This document shows positions 8,654-16,604 of a stretch of DNA of 64,000 nucleotides, in pieces. Position 1 is the stretch's first letter. Each line of letters opens with the position of its first letter. The position numbers were made by a program, and so were the translations under genes. Location of the stretch: NCBI RefSeq assembly GCF_003953935.1, contig NZ_RXLQ01000001.1, positions 627,019-691,018 of the forward strand, read 5' to 3'. The notes under the pieces were generated by a model. That model was not told the origin of the DNA and did not search any database. It was given only the letters and a program-made list of their open reading frames with translations. The DNA comes from Massilia atriviolacea (GTDB lineage: Bacteria; Pseudomonadota; Gammaproteobacteria; Burkholderiales; Burkholderiaceae_D).

Positions 8654-9208
8654 GTGAGCAACATCTACGCAGCGCCCCATACCCATTTTTCAGATTCCAA
8701 TATCTCTGCGGCGACGCGCCTGTTTGCCTTGAACGGCCGTATCGGACGCGTTCGCTGGATCGCGTACTCCACCGCCCTCTGGATGCTCGCCTCCGTGGTG
8801 CTGGGACTACTCCTCCAGCTCGCCGCGTTCGTCAGTACGGACTTCATGTTCCTGGCCGGCACGGTGCTGACGTTTTCCATCTGGCTTGTCCCACTGCTCG
8901 TTGCGCGCCGGCGGCTGCAAGACCTGGGCCTGGGCGCCCTGTATCTGATCGGCGTCATTATTCCCTTCATCAACCTCTACTTCATTTTCATCATGCTGTT
9001 CAAGCGCGGCGATGAAGGAAGCAACGAATTCGGCCCGCCGCCGGCGCCCAACAACCGCGGGGTCTATGTGCTCGCATTCATCCTGCCGGCGATCATGGTC
9101 ATCGGCATCCTGGCCGCCATCGCGCTTCCGGCCTACATGAAGTACACGGACAAGGCGCGCGCCAATGCGCCATCCGTCTCCGCGCAAGCGGATCATCGGC
9201 AAGCGTAA
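8654..9208 (+). CDS. DUF805-type membrane protein with pilin-like last helix
   Basis: About 184 residues if GTG 8654 is used; it follows a TAGGA site at proper spacing. A TTG at 8621 in the same frame is an alternative. Hydrophobic segments run through WIAYSTALWMLASVVLGLLL and the following region, with RRRLQDLGLGALYL and FIMLFKRGDEGSNEFGPPP matching DUF805 (YhaH-like) inner membrane proteins. The C terminus adds a further helix, IGILAAIALPAYMKY, which is nearly identical to the N-terminal helix of type IV pilins but sits at the wrong end and lacks a prepilin cleavage site. Function is unknown. It stands alone between the tetR region and the metallo-hydrolase operon. Confidence 0.75.
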   Translation: MSNIYAAPHTHFSDSNISAATRLFALNGRIGRVRWIAYSTALWMLASVVLGLLLQLAAFVSTDFMFLAGTVLTFSIWLVPLLVARRRLQDLGLGALYLIGVIIPFINLYFIFIMLFKRGDEGSNEFGPPPAPNNRGVYVLAFILPAIMVIGILAAIALPAYMKYTDKARANAPSVSAQADHRQA

Positions 9209-9420
9209 GCCGGCGCCGGACCCGCCCTCACTGACGTGACAGCCGGCTGCGCGCGGCTTCCCCGCGACAGGAAGCGCTCCCAACACGCGCCGCCACAGCG
9301 GACTTCGGCGCATATATTTCGTGCATTCAGGAAATGTTAATGATATTATTGTACCAATGTTTCGATTTATAAACTAACGGTAGCGGCGCGAGAAACTGCC
9401 GCGTGACACCCGGAATTACG

Positions 9421-11922
9421 ATGACCACACCTTCACAGCGGCGGTTGCGCATCCATTTCTTGCAGGCTGGCTACAGCGACTGCATTATTATCGAGTGCAA
9501 GATGTGGGAAGGCGCGCACGACAGCCATCAGGAAGAGCCGTTGCCCAAGGACTGCCTGCACTACAGGAGCATGATCGTCGACGGCGGTCTGGCACGCGGC
9601 CCGCTCAACCAGAATGTGCACGATTACTGTAGCAAGCACCTCGGGTGGGAACCCGAGCGGCGCTTCGACTACCAATTGCTGACGCACTTTCACGAAGACC
9701 ATGTCCTCGGTCTGGTTGAGCAGAAGATCCGCAGTGCGGTCATCATCGACCCTGGGCTCGACGCGGGAATCCGGCTGCGGACGAATGCGGTCAAACCGAT
9801 GTTCTCGGTGCCGCTCAAACAGGCCAGCATCGACAATTATTTCACTTGGTGCCAGGAGCAATCGGCAAAGCGCAAGGCCACCGACCCACGGACGGAGACG
9901 CCCTCGGTCTGGACGATTCCACCGTTCGCCTGCATCGGCAAGGTGGCGCCTGACGAACACAATACGCCTCGGCTCGACCAGCCCGGCTGTGCCGACATCA
10001 ATTTCCACTGGCTCTTCGGCGGCGGGGTCCTGGCGCCGCTCGTCGACAAGGATGACGGAATGGGCAAGCCGATCTTTGCAAGCCGCGGCGAAGGCATCGA
10101 CACCGAGCAAAAGGCGCAATTCAGTCCGAATCTGGTTTCGCTCGGCTTCGTGATCGAGTGGGGCGACTTTCTGTTCTATTCGGCGGGCGACGCCTTCGCG
10201 CCGGAACTGGAAGACCCGACGTTCGACGCCCTTCTGGGCGCCGGCGCCGGAAAGGACGGGGTTTCGGCGCCGGCCTGGATGCGCAGCGGCGACAAGCTCA
10301 AGTCGTTTTCGGTCGTCAAATCGTCCCACCATGGCAGCGCCACCAGCGTCGGCACGAGCAGCACAGGCTCGGAGGACCTCTACTGGCTCCAGCGGATCAA
10401 CCCCGATACCGTGGTCATGCTTGCCAACCTCAAACATTCCAATCTACCCAGCGAGGTCTATTCGGAAGCACTGCTGAAGACGGCAATGCGCAGGCAGAAC
10501 GACGGCGTCGATTTCGGCGTCTACTTCTGGAACGATTTCAGCGTCCTCTGTAATAACACGGCACTGAAAGATCAAACGGTGGCCAATCTGAATAAACTGC
10601 TGGCGCTGAACAGTACGGCGGCCGACGCGGCGCGCGGACGCGTGCTGACGAACTTCTCGATGACCAGGGCCATCGGGTTTTCGGTTTGCACCAACCGCAC
10701 CGACCACGAAGAGCCGAGTTCGCTGTCGAGCGTGGGAGAAAAAAAGCGCAAGCGCGATTCGATTGGATCAGCGCCTCACTCGAAAAAACGCAAGTCGAAC
10801 GAAGACAGCAGCGACACAAGCGAGGATGCGAAATTCCGTTCGCCGCTGGCCCTGGTCATCGAGGTCAGCGATGCCACCCTGGACCCGCACGCGGCCGGTA
10901 CCCCCGTGCCGGAGGCCGGTAGCGAGGTGGCGGGCTGCGTCAGCGAACCTGGCGTGCGGCGCCGCCTGCACATCGAAAGGCAGATCCTACGCGTGACGAC
11001 GGCTGACGAGATGAACAAGACCGAGCTTGGGGAATGCTGCCCGCGCCTGAATATCACCATCAACTTCAAGCGCCCCCTGCCGATCGCGCGGAATGCCGTG
11101 CTGAACCTGCTTTGCAAGCCTGAGCTCCTCACGGCGACGGGCACCAACAAGTTTGCCTATTTCTGCCCGGAGGAAGACGGCAAGAGCGGCGCCAAAGCGC
11201 GCTGCGATATCGAAGCGATCCTGCGCGACCCGTTCCGCCGCCTGTACAGTATCGCCAATACCGTGGCGTGCCAGATAACGCAGGCCGGCGGCACACATTC
11301 GGAGAAGGAAGCCTCGCTCGGTCTGGTGCTCGGATCCCTCGGACACAACGCCGAGATGGCGTTCGTGCGCGTGCTGGTCGACAAACTAAGGTCGACCAGG
11401 CCGCCTGCCGAGGAAGAAAAGAAAAAGAAGAAGAAGAAGAAAGACGCGCCTGTGGATCCGGAACCGACAGCGGAAGAGCTCGGCGTAATTGCGGCGTGCA
11501 ATGTCTTCAGACTGCGCACAAAGGGCAATGCATGGCCCGCGTCCGAGATCCTGCGTATCGCCGACGAGGTGGCCATGACGTTCATCAGCATGATATGGAC
11601 ACCGAACAAAAGGGGGGGCGACTATGGGGAACGCAACGACTTCAGCGGCCAGAAATATCCAAGTCGAGCTCAGCGGGACTTGGCTGAAACCTTTCTAAAC
11701 GAACTCTACAGTCATCCCGTGTTCGGTATCGTTGCCGTGCAATTGCTGGGCAGTACCCGGCGCGTCACTGCGAACGAAGACCCGGTTCTCAGGCGCGGCG
11801 GCGACGGCCACCTCAACAGCGCCCTGGCCGCCAACCAGCGCCTGTTCGAGGACCTCGGGCTAAGCAAGGCCGAGTTCGACCCGGATCTGTTCTATCCGAT
11901 TGCACGCGAGGGCACGCCATGA
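9421..11922 (+). CDS. Metallo-beta-lactamase-fold protein, ComEC-type, with long lysine-rich extension
   Basis: 833 residues from ATG 9421; GTG 9403 is an in-frame alternative. The N-terminal ~380 residues form an MBL domain: IHFLQAGYSDCIIIE, HFHEDHVLG as the HxHxDH zinc motif, and VVKSSHHGSAT, the SHHGS motif of ComEC/Rec2-like hydrolases. A phosphodiesterase or nuclease role is therefore plausible. The C-terminal half matches nothing I know and includes KKRKR (441-445) and KKRK (455-458) in a Ser/Asp-rich linker, and a run of eight lysines (667-674) after glutamates. Its codon use is visibly less GC-rich than the four genes that follow. The stop overlaps the next start by ATGA, making it the first gene of a five-gene operon. 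No signal peptide. Confidence 0.75.
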   Translation: MTTPSQRRLRIHFLQAGYSDCIIIECKMWEGAHDSHQEEPLPKDCLHYRSMIVDGGLARGPLNQNVHDYCSKHLGWEPERRFDYQLLTHFHEDHVLGLVEQKIRSAVIIDPGLDAGIRLRTNAVKPMFSVPLKQASIDNYFTWCQEQSAKRKATDPRTETPSVWTIPPFACIGKVAPDEHNTPRLDQPGCADINFHWLFGGGVLAPLVDKDDGMGKPIFASRGEGIDTEQKAQFSPNLVSLGFVIEWGDFLFYSAGDAFAPELEDPTFDALLGAGAGKDGVSAPAWMRSGDKLKSFSVVKSSHHGSATSVGTSSTGSEDLYWLQRINPDTVVMLANLKHSNLPSEVYSEALLKTAMRRQNDGVDFGVYFWNDFSVLCNNTALKDQTVANLNKLLALNSTAADAARGRVLTNFSMTRAIGFSVCTNRTDHEEPSSLSSVGEKKRKRDSIGSAPHSKKRKSNEDSSDTSEDAKFRSPLALVIEVSDATLDPHAAGTPVPEAGSEVAGCVSEPGVRRRLHIERQILRVTTADEMNKTELGECCPRLNITINFKRPLPIARNAVLNLLCKPELLTATGTNKFAYFCPEEDGKSGAKARCDIEAILRDPFRRLYSIANTVACQITQAGGTHSEKEASLGLVLGSLGHNAEMAFVRVLVDKLRSTRPPAEEEKKKKKKKKDAPVDPEPTAEELGVIAACNVFRLRTKGNAWPASEILRIADEVAMTFISMIWTPNKRGGDYGERNDFSGQKYPSRAQRDLAETFLNELYSHPVFGIVAVQLLGSTRRVTANEDPVLRRGGDGHLNSALAANQRLFEDLGLSKAEFDPDLFYPIAREGTP

Positions 11923-14900
11923 CGGCACTCGACACCATCGACGCGCGCCTGGCGGCCGGGCGCGGCCTGACCCTGCAGCAGCTCGCCGCCGAGCTCGAGC
12001 CGCTGGCGCCGGGCGTCGGCCGCTGCGCCACCCAGCTGCTCGCGCTGCTCGCCGTCGAGGGCGTTAGCGTCACCATCGATGCCGACGCCGCCACGCGCGA
12101 GCAGGCCGGGGTCTACCTCAGCGTGGGCGCGGCGATCGCCGTCGCCGGCCTGCTCGACTGCCGTCTCGAATTGATGTTCGGCGTGGACGAGGATGGCGCC
12201 ATCGATAGCGTCTTGCTGGAACTGCGCGAACTGCGCCTGCACGCGGCGCAGTTGCTCGAGCGCATAGCGCCCGCGGGTGCCGTGGCCGCGCTCCAGCCCT
12301 TGCTCGAGGTCTGCGAACAGGTGCATGCGCGCATCTCGGTGCTGGTCGAGCCCGGCGCCGCCCCGCAGTTCGAGGTGGAGCTGTGGGCCGAGCAGCTGCG
12401 CTTTCCGGCGCTCGACGCGCTCAGCCTGGACAACGCCCGCCTGCTGCTGCGGCGCGCCGCGCCGGACCAGCCGCCGGTGCTGCAGGTGTCGGCCCAGATG
12501 CGCCTCGGGCTGGGCGCCGCCCCCGGCGCCGACCCCGGTCCCGACCCCGAGCCGGAAGACTTGCCCGGCGTGACCTTGCAAGTACCGCTGCGGCGCGGCG
12601 CCAGCTGGCATCTGCGCCTGGACCGGCCGCTCTACCTGCTGCACACCCCCCTCGCCGTGCTGGGCCTGGTCGAAAGCCTGTTTCCCTCGGTACAGGGCGG
12701 CGCCTTCGCCCCGCAACAGCTGAAACAGCAACTGCCCGACTGCCTGCACGCGCTCGACAGCCTGGCCCTGGACAAGTTCGAGCTGTCCTTCGACCCGTTC
12801 GCCGGCGCCGCCGCCTTCCAGGGACTGGACCTGCGCATCGGCCTGACGCAGGGCACGCAACTGGCGCCGTCGGTGAGCCTGCAGTGCGTCAGCCTGTACG
12901 TGCGCGTGGCGCGCGGCGGCGCCCAGCTGTGGCTGCACGGCGCCCTGCTCCTGCCCGGCGGCGCCTGGTGCCACGCCGACGCCGACATCCCGCTCGGCGA
13001 GCGCGGCGCCGACTGGTCGCTGTCGCTGCGCGCCGGCTTCAAGCCGCCGCGCGGCCTGCGCCATCTGGCGCTGCCGCATGGCGGTCCGTCCGTGGTCGGC
13101 GCCGGCTTGCCCGAGGCCTTCCTCGACATCGAGGAAGTGACGCTGAGCGAATTCACGCTGCGCTTTAATCCGTTCACGCCCGCGCTGTCGTCGCTGGAGC
13201 TGGAAATCGACGTCGAGATGGAAGTCGGCATCGCCCCCTTCCTGATGCTGGACCGGGTCGAATTCGCGCTCGGCGTCAACAATGTCAGCGATTCCGCCAG
13301 CCGGACCTACCACGGTTCCCTGCTGGCCCTGGCCCGGGTCGGCGGCCTGCCCTTCCAGGCCCGCGCCGCGCGCGACGACGATGGCAGCTGGACCTTCGCG
13401 GCCAGCCTGGAACGGCGCGGCCTGACCATGCGCGAGCTGGCCATGTCGGAGCAACTGGGCCTGCCCGCGCTGCCGCCCCACCTGGCCATGGTCTCGCTCG
13501 ACGCGCTCGCCTTCGAGCTCACCACCGGCAGCCGCGAACTGCGCTTCCACTGGGGCGTGACCGTGCCGCTGGTGCTCGACGGCGCCGGACAGCCGACCGT
13601 CAGCCTGCACCTGGATTCGACCTTCGCGCTGCGCCGGCCCAAGGACAGCAAGCAATGCGAGGTGCGGCTCGACGGCAGCGCGCAGCTCGGCGCCTGGCGC
13701 ATGAGCGGCGCGCTGGCGCGCAGCGCCGGCGCCTGGCAACTGCAACTGGACTGGGGCCAGCGCGGCACGGTGAGGCGCGACCAGACAGTCGGCCTGGACG
13801 ACCTGATGCACCTGCTCGGCCAGGAAGCCGCCCTGCCGCCGGCGCCGCCCGGTCTCGAGCCGCGCCTGCAGTGGCTGCACGCCCAGGCCAGCCTGGGCCC
13901 CGCAACGCGCCGCCTCGACCTGGAGCTGACCCTGTGGGAGCTGGGCCAGGGCGCGCTGCGCATCCAGGGCGCGGGCAAGGATGGCGCGCGCGCCCTGCTG
14001 GCCGCCGGCGTGGTGGTGCGGCGCACCCTGCGCCTGTCGCAACTGCCGCTGGTGGGCAAGCTGCTGCCGCCCGAACTCGACATCGGCCTGGCCGACCCCT
14101 GGCTGATGCTGGCCAACAGGGTGCTCGACAGCGACGACATGCGCGACTTCACCACCCTGCTGCTGGGCAGCGCGGCGGCCGGCGCCGGCCCGGCCCAGAT
14201 CGCCGTCGGCCTCGAGCTGGACCTGGGCGGCGCGCGCCTGCCGCTCATGCTCGGCCTGGCACCCGGCCAGCGCCGCGCGCGCCTGGCCGCGCCGCCGCAT
14301 ACGCCGCCCCAGGGCGCGCTGCGGCCGCTGGCCGTGGAGGCCGAGGTGCCGGACGGACCCGCCGGCGCCACGCGCTGGATCGTCGTGCAGAAAAACCTCG
14401 GTCCGCTCAGCCTGCGCCGCATCGGCGTCCGCTTCGAGCAGGGCGAGCTGGGCGTGCTGGTCGACGGCGCCGTCCAGGTCGCCGGCCTGACGCTGGAAGC
14501 GGCCGGCCTCGGCTTGAGTTCGCCGCTGGCCTCGTTCGCGCCGCGCTTCCACCTGAGCGGGCTCGGCATCCTGTTCGACAAGGCCCCGCTGATGGTCGGC
14601 GCCGGCCTGCGCGTCTGCGACGACGCCGAGCTGGCGCAGATGTCGGCCGGCGCCGGGCGCCGCCTCGGCTTCGCCATGAGCGGCAGCGCGCTGCTGCGCG
14701 TGGCCCAGGTGGCCGTGGCCGGGGTCGGCGGACTGGCCCAGTTCGACGACGGCGGCACCGCCATCTTCGTCTTCGCCGAGCTGCGCGCCCCGATCGGGGG
14801 CGATCCGGCCTTCTTCATCACCGGTTTTTCCGGGGGCCTCGGGGTCAACTACAACCTGCGCCTGCCGCGCATCGGCGAAGTCTGGTCCTGCCCCTTCGTG

Positions 14901-16604
14901 GCGGGCCTGTTCGCGCCCGACGCCCAGGGCAAGACCCCGGGCCCGCTGCAGGTGCTCGGCACCCTGTGCGGGGGCGCGCCGGCGGCGCCGCCCTGGCTGC
15001 AGCCGATGCCCGGCGCCATGTGGCTGGCGGCCGGCCTGCGCTTTACCACCTACAAGATGGTCGAGACCAACGCGGTGGCGGTGGCCGTCATCGGCCCCGA
15101 ACTGAGTTTCAGCCTGATGGGCGTGTGCACGGCCTCCCTGGGCCAGGACAACGGCGCAGCGCTGGCCTGCATCGAGGTCGAATTCCAGGCCAGCCTCAAG
15201 CCCCTGAGCGGCTATCTCGGCCTGGGCGGCGGCCTCACGCCGCGCTCCTGGCTGCTGGTGCGCGAGTGCGTGCTCTCGGGCAGCATGGCCGCCTGCTGGT
15301 GGCTCGACCCGGCCCGCCCCGACTTCGTGGTCAGCGTGGGCGGCTACCACCCGGCGTTCCAGCGCCCTGCCGCCTGGCCGGTACTCGGCCGGCTCGGCTT
15401 CAACTGGCGCTACGGCGACAAGGTGGTGATCAAGGGCGGGGTCTACGGCGCCCTCACCCCCGCCTGCGTGATGGCCGGCGGCGCACTCGATATCGCGTTC
15501 GCCTCGGGCGGCCTGAAAGCCTGGTTCCAGGCCCACGCCGACTTCCTGATGCGCTACCAGCCGCTCAGCTTCACGGCCGAGGTGGGACTGTGCGCGGGCG
15601 TGTCCTACGATATCGACTTCCTGTTCATCAAGAAGACCATCCGGCTCGAGCTGTCGGCCAGCATGCGCCTGGACGGCCCGCCGCTGCGCGGCCAGGTGGT
15701 GCTCAATCTGTACCTGTTCGACGTCCATGTCGCCTTCGGCGCGCCGGCGGCGCCGCCCGCTTTGCCGGACTGGGCCAGCGTCAAGCGGCGCCTGCTGGCG
15801 CCCGACAGCGAGCGGGTCAGCCTGCGCATGGATGCCGGCGTGCCGGGCGCGGCGCCGGCGCCGGCCCAGGGCCGCCTGGCGGCGCCGGGCGCCCCGGACG
15901 GCGCCGCGCGCCAGGGCGTGCTGCCGGCGCACGCCAGCAGCGCCGGTTTCACCCTCGACGCCGACTTCGCCGCGCCGGCCACCAGCGTGTGGGTGCAGGG
16001 GACCGCGCTGGCCGGCGCGCAGGAGCTGGCGCCGTTCGGCGTGCGCCCCTGCGCCAGCGCCGGCGTGCGCGCCAGCGCCTGGATCACGGTGCTGCGCGAC
16101 GGCCAGCCCTTGGCCGACCTCGGCGCCTGGCGCATCGCCCCGCGCCTGGCCTGCCTGGCTGCCGGCCTGTGGGGCGCGCCCGAAGCGGACGGGCAGCCGC
16201 GCCTGGACGGCGAGCGCCACACCCATGCGCTGGTGACCGGGGTGCGCATCGCCGCGCCGCCGGCGCGCGCGAGCGCCGCGCCGCTGACGGTGGCCGGCGC
16301 CACCCTGTGGGTCTGCGCGCCGCTGAGCCCCTCATGCGGCCTGCCGCCCCTGCCGCTGCCGGGCGCGCCGGGCGCCATGGCCGAGCCGCTCGAGGCCGCG
16401 CCGCAGGCCATGGCCTGCCTGGCCGGTTTCGGCGCGCCCGGCGCGGTGGCTGCGCGCGGCCTGCTGCACCAGCGCCTCAACGCGCTCGGCTTCGACCTGC
16501 CGGCGCTCGACGACGGCGCGCGCTTCGGCGCCGCCGCCGCCCTGCACTTCCCCAGCGCCCCGCGCCTGGCCTGCCCACCCACCATCAGCGCCCTCTCCGC
16601 ATGA
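11919..16604 (+). CDS. Giant DUF6603-like protein
   Basis: 1561 residues, no signal peptide or membrane segment. The region around residues 965-995 (FFITGFSGGLGVNYNLRLP) matches my recollection of the DUF6603 signature, a domain of unknown function shared by bacteria and fungi. The remainder is rich in alternating hydrophobic strands and glycine turns, consistent with a very long beta-structured protein; the N-terminal ~100 residues are helical. The C-terminal ~300 residues are Ala/Pro-rich. It overlaps the MBL gene upstream and the next gene downstream by ATGA, so translation of all three is coupled. Its biochemical role is unknown. Other long open frames over the same DNA are by-products of extreme GC content. 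Confidence 0.75.
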   Translation: MTALDTIDARLAAGRGLTLQQLAAELEPLAPGVGRCATQLLALLAVEGVSVTIDADAATREQAGVYLSVGAAIAVAGLLDCRLELMFGVDEDGAIDSVLLELRELRLHAAQLLERIAPAGAVAALQPLLEVCEQVHARISVLVEPGAAPQFEVELWAEQLRFPALDALSLDNARLLLRRAAPDQPPVLQVSAQMRLGLGAAPGADPGPDPEPEDLPGVTLQVPLRRGASWHLRLDRPLYLLHTPLAVLGLVESLFPSVQGGAFAPQQLKQQLPDCLHALDSLALDKFELSFDPFAGAAAFQGLDLRIGLTQGTQLAPSVSLQCVSLYVRVARGGAQLWLHGALLLPGGAWCHADADIPLGERGADWSLSLRAGFKPPRGLRHLALPHGGPSVVGAGLPEAFLDIEEVTLSEFTLRFNPFTPALSSLELEIDVEMEVGIAPFLMLDRVEFALGVNNVSDSASRTYHGSLLALARVGGLPFQARAARDDDGSWTFAASLERRGLTMRELAMSEQLGLPALPPHLAMVSLDALAFELTTGSRELRFHWGVTVPLVLDGAGQPTVSLHLDSTFALRRPKDSKQCEVRLDGSAQLGAWRMSGALARSAGAWQLQLDWGQRGTVRRDQTVGLDDLMHLLGQEAALPPAPPGLEPRLQWLHAQASLGPATRRLDLELTLWELGQGALRIQGAGKDGARALLAAGVVVRRTLRLSQLPLVGKLLPPELDIGLADPWLMLANRVLDSDDMRDFTTLLLGSAAAGAGPAQIAVGLELDLGGARLPLMLGLAPGQRRARLAAPPHTPPQGALRPLAVEAEVPDGPAGATRWIVVQKNLGPLSLRRIGVRFEQGELGVLVDGAVQVAGLTLEAAGLGLSSPLASFAPRFHLSGLGILFDKAPLMVGAGLRVCDDAELAQMSAGAGRRLGFAMSGSALLRVAQVAVAGVGGLAQFDDGGTAIFVFAELRAPIGGDPAFFITGFSGGLGVNYNLRLPRIGEVWSCPFVAGLFAPDAQGKTPGPLQVLGTLCGGAPAAPPWLQPMPGAMWLAAGLRFTTYKMVETNAVAVAVIGPELSFSLMGVCTASLGQDNGAALACIEVEFQASLKPLSGYLGLGGGLTPRSWLLVRECVLSGSMAACWWLDPARPDFVVSVGGYHPAFQRPAAWPVLGRLGFNWRYGDKVVIKGGVYGALTPACVMAGGALDIAFASGGLKAWFQAHADFLMRYQPLSFTAEVGLCAGVSYDIDFLFIKKTIRLELSASMRLDGPPLRGQVVLNLYLFDVHVAFGAPAAPPALPDWASVKRRLLAPDSERVSLRMDAGVPGAAPAPAQGRLAAPGAPDGAARQGVLPAHASSAGFTLDADFAAPATSVWVQGTALAGAQELAPFGVRPCASAGVRASAWITVLRDGQPLADLGAWRIAPRLACLAAGLWGAPEADGQPRLDGERHTHALVTGVRIAAPPARASAAPLTVAGATLWVCAPLSPSCGLPPLPLPGAPGAMAEPLEAAPQAMACLAGFGAPGAVAARGLLHQRLNALGFDLPALDDGARFGAAAALHFPSAPRLACPPTISALSA

